Assembly: GCF_027706725.1 (NCBI RefSeq)
Contig: NZ_JAQFWQ010000021.1
Span: forward strand, 1 to 64,000
Length of the DNA stretch: 64,000 nt
Origin: Nocardiopsis endophytica
GTDB taxonomy: Bacteria; Actinomycetota; Actinomycetes; Streptosporangiales; Streptosporangiaceae
Direction: 5' to 3'
The notes under the pieces: generated by a model
Told to the model about the DNA's origin: nothing
The model's input: the letters and a program-made list of their open reading frames with translations, nothing else
Database searches by the model: none
In this document: positions 60,562 through 64,000 of the stretch, piece by piece
Position numbering within the stretch: position 1 is the first letter of the stretch
Layout: the number at the start of each line of letters is the position of its first letter
Made by a program: the position numbers and the translations under genes

Positions 60562-61233
60562 ATGCTGAATACCGAGGGCGGAGCCGCGAGGAAGTCCCCG
60601 AGGAAGAAGAATTCGTCACTTTCGGCGACCGCCTACTTCGCGATTCGCGACATGCTGGTCACGACCCGTATCGCGCCCGGGGCGCCGGTGCACGAGGAAG
60701 AGCTGACGCGCACCCTCGGAGTGGGGCGCACCCCCGTGCGCGAGGCGATCAAGCGGCTCGAATCGGAAAGGCTCGTGAAGGTCTATCCCCGGCGCGGCGT
60801 ATTCGCCACCGAGGTGCAGTTGTCCGACCTTTCCCTGCTCACCGAGGTCCGCGCACCCCTCGAAGGCGAGGCCGCCTTTCAGACGGCCCGGCGCGCGACC
60901 GCCGCGCAGCGGTCCGACCTGCGCGCGCTGCGGGACGGGGCCGCCGACTACGGGCGCGACGCCGAGGCGCAGATGGTGTTCGACAGCCGGGTGCACCGGG
61001 CGATCTACGAGTGCTCCCACAACACCTACCTGGAAGCCACCCTCACGCTCTATTACAACCTGATGATGAGGATCTGGTACCTCTACATCGACCGGCTTCC
61101 CGGAGTGACCGACCATGTCGGCGAACTCGTGCCCCTCCTGGAGACGATGATCGACGGCGACGACGAGCGCGCCCGCGAACTCGCGGTCGAGCACATCCGG
61201 GGATTCGAGAAGGCCGTCCTGTCCGTCCTGTGA
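60562..61233 (+). CDS. GntR-family regulator, FadR/FCD subfamily
   Basis: 223 aa, ATG at 60562. A TTG at 60544 is in frame but unlikely. The winged HTH is at residues 25-85 (APVHEEELTRTLGVGRTPVR and EAIKRLESERLVKVYPRRGV). The FCD ligand domain follows (PLEGEAAFQTARRATAAQRS, DSRVHRAIYECSHNTYLEAT) with the Asp/His metal ligands of this subfamily. No ribosome site is apparent, and a -10-like TATCAT seven bases upstream suggests leaderless translation. FCD regulators sense small carboxylates. The divergent molybdopterin oxidoreductase is the natural target. Confidence 0.9.
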   Translation: MLNTEGGAARKSPRKKNSSLSATAYFAIRDMLVTTRIAPGAPVHEEELTRTLGVGRTPVREAIKRLESERLVKVYPRRGVFATEVQLSDLSLLTEVRAPLEGEAAFQTARRATAAQRSDLRALRDGAADYGRDAEAQMVFDSRVHRAIYECSHNTYLEATLTLYYNLMMRIWYLYIDRLPGVTDHVGELVPLLETMIDGDDERARELAVEHIRGFEKAVLSVL

Positions 61234-61402
61234 AGGCCGCGCCGCGGCCGCGAATTCTGTGAAGCCATGACTTCACAAAAGAGAACCTGCCGCGGTGTTC
61301 TCCCGCCATGGCCGCGAGGGGCTCGTGCACGCCTTTCCTCCGCCGTTCCGCGGCGGGGTCGGGGCACGCGCCGGGTCGGCGCCGCATTCTCGATGAATGA
61401 AT

Positions 61403-61444
61403 CGTGGTCGCGGCGGCGGCAGGGGAGGCGCCGCCGCGACCACG
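61403..61444. terminator. Bidirectional terminator between GntR and BCCT genes
   Basis: A perfect 16-bp stem starting CGTGGTCGCGGCGGCG with a 10-base loop lies 17 bases past the BCCT stop and 170 bases past the GntR stop. It can end both convergent transcripts. Confidence 0.8.
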
Positions 61445-61461
61445 AATCTGATCGTCTCCGA

Positions 61462-63060
61462 TCAGCGGGCGCCGCGGGGCGGGGCCGGGTCGGGGGTGGA
61501 CTCGCCGCGCAGCTCGCGGAACAGGCCCGTGCACGCCGCCACGAGCAGTCCCAGGAACGGCAGGGAGATGACGAGCGAGGCCGTCTGGATCGCCGACAGC
61601 CCGCCCGCGAGGAGCAGGACGGTCGCGGTCAGGGCGATCACCACGCCCCACAGCACGACGAGCGGGCGGTGCGGGTGCAGAGCGCCGCGCTGGCACATCG
61701 TCGCCAGCACCACCGACGCCGAGTCGGCGCTGCTGACGAAGAACAGCGCGATCAGCACGATCACGGCGACCGAGGTGACCCCGGCCAGCGGCAGGTGGTC
61801 GAACAGGGCGAACAGGGCGCCCTCCTCACCGGAGGAGGCGAGCACCTCTGACAGCGGCGCCTGGCCCGAGAGCTGCATGCTGATGCCGGTCCCGCCCATC
61901 ACCGCGAACCACGCCACGCTCAGCGCGGTGGGCACCACGAGCACGCCGACCACGAACTCGCGGATCGTGCGCCCACGGGAGATGCGGGCGATGAAGGCGC
62001 CCACGAAGGGGGCCCACGACATCCACCACGCCCAGTAGAAGACGGTCCATTCGGCCAGCCAGTCCTCGCCGCCGTAGACCCCGGTGCGCGAGGCCATCGG
62101 GACGATGTGCGCGGCGTACCCGCCGACCGTCTCGACCATCGTCTGCAGGACCGGGATGCTCGGCCCGGCGATGAACACGAACGCCACCAGCAGCCCGGCC
62201 AGCGCGGCGTTGATCGTCGAGATGTGCTTGATCCCGCGGTGCAGGCCGGTCACCGCCGACAGCACGAACAGCACCATCAGCCCGGCGATGACCGCGATCG
62301 CCACCGCGGTGTTCTCAGGGACCCCGAAGGTCGAGGCCAGCCCGTTGTTGATCTGCAGCGCGCCCAGGCCCAGGGAGACCGCCGCGCCGAAGGTGGTCAA
62401 GAAGACGACGAAGGCGTCGACCGCCCGGGAGGCGGCGCTGGTGCACGGCCTGCCGGGAAGCACGATCGAGCTCAGCAGGTTGGGGCGGCCCTTGCGGAAC
62501 ATCCCGTAGGCCAGCGCGAGCCCCACCAGCGCGTACAGCGACCACGGGTGCAGGCCCCAGTGGAAGACGGAGTACTCCATCGCCAGCCGGGAGGCCTCCG
62601 TGGAGTTCGGCGCGGCGGCGCCCAGCGGCGGCTCGGCCAGGTGCGACAGGGGCTCGGCGACGCCCCAGAACACCAGGCCGATCCCCATCCCCGAGGCGAA
62701 CAGCATCGCGGTCCAGGCGAGGATGCCGAACTCGGGGCGCTCATCGTCGCCGCCCAGGCGGATGCCCCCGTACCGGGAGACGGCCAGGAACAGGGCGAAG
62801 ACGACGGCCGCGGAGGCGACCAGCCCGTAGAGCCAGCCGGTCGAGTGCAGGACCCGGTCGAGGAGGGCCTCGGCGCTCGCCGCCAGGGAATCGGCGTCGA
62901 TCACGCCCCAGACGACGAAGGCCAGACACAGGGTCAGCGCGGTGCCGAGGACCACCGGGTCGATGCGGTGGTCCGATCGGGAATCCGGTGGGGGAGTGGC
63001 GCGGTCGTGGCCGGTGGCGGCCGAGGTATGGAGAGGGGCGGCTTGGTCTTTACGGAGCAT
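61462..63060 (-). CDS. BCCT-family betaine/choline/carnitine transporter
   Basis: 532 aa, ATG at 63060 with AAGGAG upstream. An open frame continues to 63264, but without family features. Twelve membrane segments are expected for the family. BCCT signatures include GMGIGLVFWGVAEPLSHLAE, EYSVFHWGLHPWSLYALVGL, and the Trp-rich YWAWWMSWAPFVGAFIARIS segment that forms the quaternary-ammonium binding site, followed by SRGRTIREF. It imports glycine betaine or a related compound. The sarcosine oxidase gamma gene lies 346 bases upstream on the same strand, which suggests uptake for catabolism rather than only osmoprotection. Confidence 0.93.
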   Translation of the reverse strand: MLRKDQAAPLHTSAATGHDRATPPPDSRSDHRIDPVVLGTALTLCLAFVVWGVIDADSLAASAEALLDRVLHSTGWLYGLVASAAVVFALFLAVSRYGGIRLGGDDERPEFGILAWTAMLFASGMGIGLVFWGVAEPLSHLAEPPLGAAAPNSTEASRLAMEYSVFHWGLHPWSLYALVGLALAYGMFRKGRPNLLSSIVLPGRPCTSAASRAVDAFVVFLTTFGAAVSLGLGALQINNGLASTFGVPENTAVAIAVIAGLMVLFVLSAVTGLHRGIKHISTINAALAGLLVAFVFIAGPSIPVLQTMVETVGGYAAHIVPMASRTGVYGGEDWLAEWTVFYWAWWMSWAPFVGAFIARISRGRTIREFVVGVLVVPTALSVAWFAVMGGTGISMQLSGQAPLSEVLASSGEEGALFALFDHLPLAGVTSVAVIVLIALFFVSSADSASVVLATMCQRGALHPHRPLVVLWGVVIALTATVLLLAGGLSAIQTASLVISLPFLGLLVAACTGLFRELRGESTPDPAPPRGAR

Positions 63061-63405
63061 GGGGGGTCTCCTTTCGCTCGCGAATGGTGCTCGGGTCGAA
63101 GGCGGAGAGGGCCGCGAGCGGCCCAATGCCGCCTTCACCCGTCGGCGCCGTCCGTCGGCATGGCGCGGATGGCACGGCGCCGGGTACGGCCGGGTGTCCC
63201 GTGGATGCGCCCGGGGGCGGCCTCGAAGGGGCGGGATGGGCCCAGACCGCATGGGACGGCGCACCGGCGTGCGGGCATGGCCCGGCCGTGCGGGAGGGGT
63301 GCCGGGGGTAGGGGCGAGCGGGCGGCGAGGCGGATCGCGCGAGCCGCGGGAAGGGGGCGGGCGGTCCCGGCGGAGGGTGTCGGACCCGGGAGCGCCCGCC
63401 CCGGG
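63061..63405. other. 345-bp gap between soxG and the BCCT gene
   Basis: GC-rich, without a gene. A small hairpin GGGCCGC-GA-GCGGCCC (63109-63124) lies 49-64 bases upstream of the BCCT start. Nothing else recognisable. Confidence 0.4.
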
Positions 63406-63993
63406 TCAGCCGCCGTACTCGGCGGCGGCGTCGATCAGCCAGTCGGCGAGGTAGCGGGCGAACGAGGCGCGGACGAAGACCCAGAAGCCCGGCTCCACGA
63501 CATCGTGCCGCATCAGGATCGCCGAAGTGCGCGCGACATCGGTCTGCGCGCACCGGTCGGAGGCGAACACCCGGGGGTGCAGGTCCAGCGCGCACCCCTT
63601 GTTCAGCACCTCCCGCGCCTTGGGGCCGGACACCTGGACGATCGTGCGGTGCGCCGACACGTCCACCACGGCCCCGAACGCGCGGTCCAGCGCCGCGGTC
63701 AGCGTGTCCTGCAGCCCCTGCGCGGCGCCCTCGGGCCCCACCAGCAGCCACTCGTCCGGGCCCAGGCCCAGCACGGCGACGCGCTCGGTGCGCGCCACCC
63801 CGCCGGGGCCCGGGAGCGCGGCGCCGAGCGCGGCCCCGATGCGCTCGGCCGCCGCGCCCCGGGGGTCCACGCGCAGCGTCACCTGGGCCCGGAAGGGCAC
63901 CTCGGCGATGCGCACGGTCGAGGGGGACGAGGATGCGGCCAGGGCGTCGGCGCGCACGGCCAGCGGCGACGCGCCGTAGAGGTCAGCCGTCAC
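63406..63993 (-). CDS. soxG: Sarcosine oxidase gamma subunit
   Basis: 195 aa, GTG at 63993. The context GTGA and the window edge suggest that it overlaps the end of a sarcosine oxidase alpha gene lying beyond 64000. SoxG features: SPLAVRADALAASS at the start, VLGLGPDEWLLVGPEGAA, VDVSAHRTIVQVSGPKAREV and CALDLHPRVF with the C-terminal FWVFVRASFARYLADWLIDA. It is one of the four subunits of the heterotetrameric enzyme that demethylates sarcosine to glycine with tetrahydrofolate. With the BCCT transporter it indicates betaine/sarcosine use. Confidence 0.92.
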   Translation of the reverse strand: MTADLYGASPLAVRADALAASSSPSTVRIAEVPFRAQVTLRVDPRGAAAERIGAALGAALPGPGGVARTERVAVLGLGPDEWLLVGPEGAAQGLQDTLTAALDRAFGAVVDVSAHRTIVQVSGPKAREVLNKGCALDLHPRVFASDRCAQTDVARTSAILMRHDVVEPGFWVFVRASFARYLADWLIDAAAEYGG

Positions 63994-64000
63994 GGCGTGC

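Overview
The window is very GC-rich DNA with strong G/C third-position bias, GTG starts and long convergent or overlapping operons. This points to a filamentous actinomycete. The gene content (DUF6230/DUF6114 pair, type I PKS, YcaO peptide cluster, LacI and TetR regulators, secreted small proteins) would fit Nocardiopsis or a close relative. The genus is an inference from style, not from a marker gene. No rRNA or tRNA gene was seen.

Layout. 0-3 kb: a methyltransferase, a CGNR zinc-finger regulator and a DUF6230/DUF6114 membrane pair. 3-12.1 kb (minus strand): a stand-alone thioester-reductase-like SDR followed by a single-module, fully reducing type I PKS (KS-AT-DH-MT-ER-KR-ACP) with no thioesterase. 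12.4-18.5 kb (plus): a homogentisate catabolic operon with an MBL-fold protein, FAD monooxygenase, hmgA, a conserved unknown protein and fahA, ending in a strong hairpin. 18.5-25.9 kb: VOC protein, zinc alcohol dehydrogenase, membrane protein with a consensus promoter, CMD-alpha/beta hydrolase fusion, AraC regulator, a degenerate coding remnant, lactate permease and a small multidrug-export family protein. 26.2-27.9 kb: a NarL-type two-component system, with a perfect 20-bp palindrome in the divergent promoter region.

28.0-39.5 kb is the most notable part. A lone type I-E-like CRISPR repeat and an FAD monooxygenase precede an unusually AT-rich 0.7-kb leader. Then comes a 34-codon gene that looks like a RiPP precursor (acidic leader, short C-terminal core with one Cys), followed by a tightly coupled operon: stand-alone YcaO, helical-repeat protein, MFS exporter, S9-type peptidase, O-methyltransferase, BBE-like flavin oxidase, an alpha/beta hydrolase that has lost its nucleophile, and a flavin reductase. 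I read this as an E1-independent YcaO RiPP cluster, distantly reminiscent of bottromycin logic, that I cannot match to a known family.

39.7-64 kb: membrane and secreted hypothetical proteins, a large Ser/Thr kinase with 8 predicted membrane segments and TxV repeats, a frameshifted IS30-type remnant, a LacI-controlled sugar-type operon (Gfo/Idh/MocA, DUF6807, cupin) with two TGAACGTTCA-like operators, a TetR/methyltransferase pair with operator, a CYP152 peroxygenase followed by a diacylglycerol-kinase-like protein, an FdhF/YdeP-type molybdopterin oxidoreductase divergent from a FadR-type GntR regulator, a BCCT transporter and sarcosine oxidase gamma (glycine betaine/sarcosine use). Short palindromic repeats lie mainly between convergent genes.
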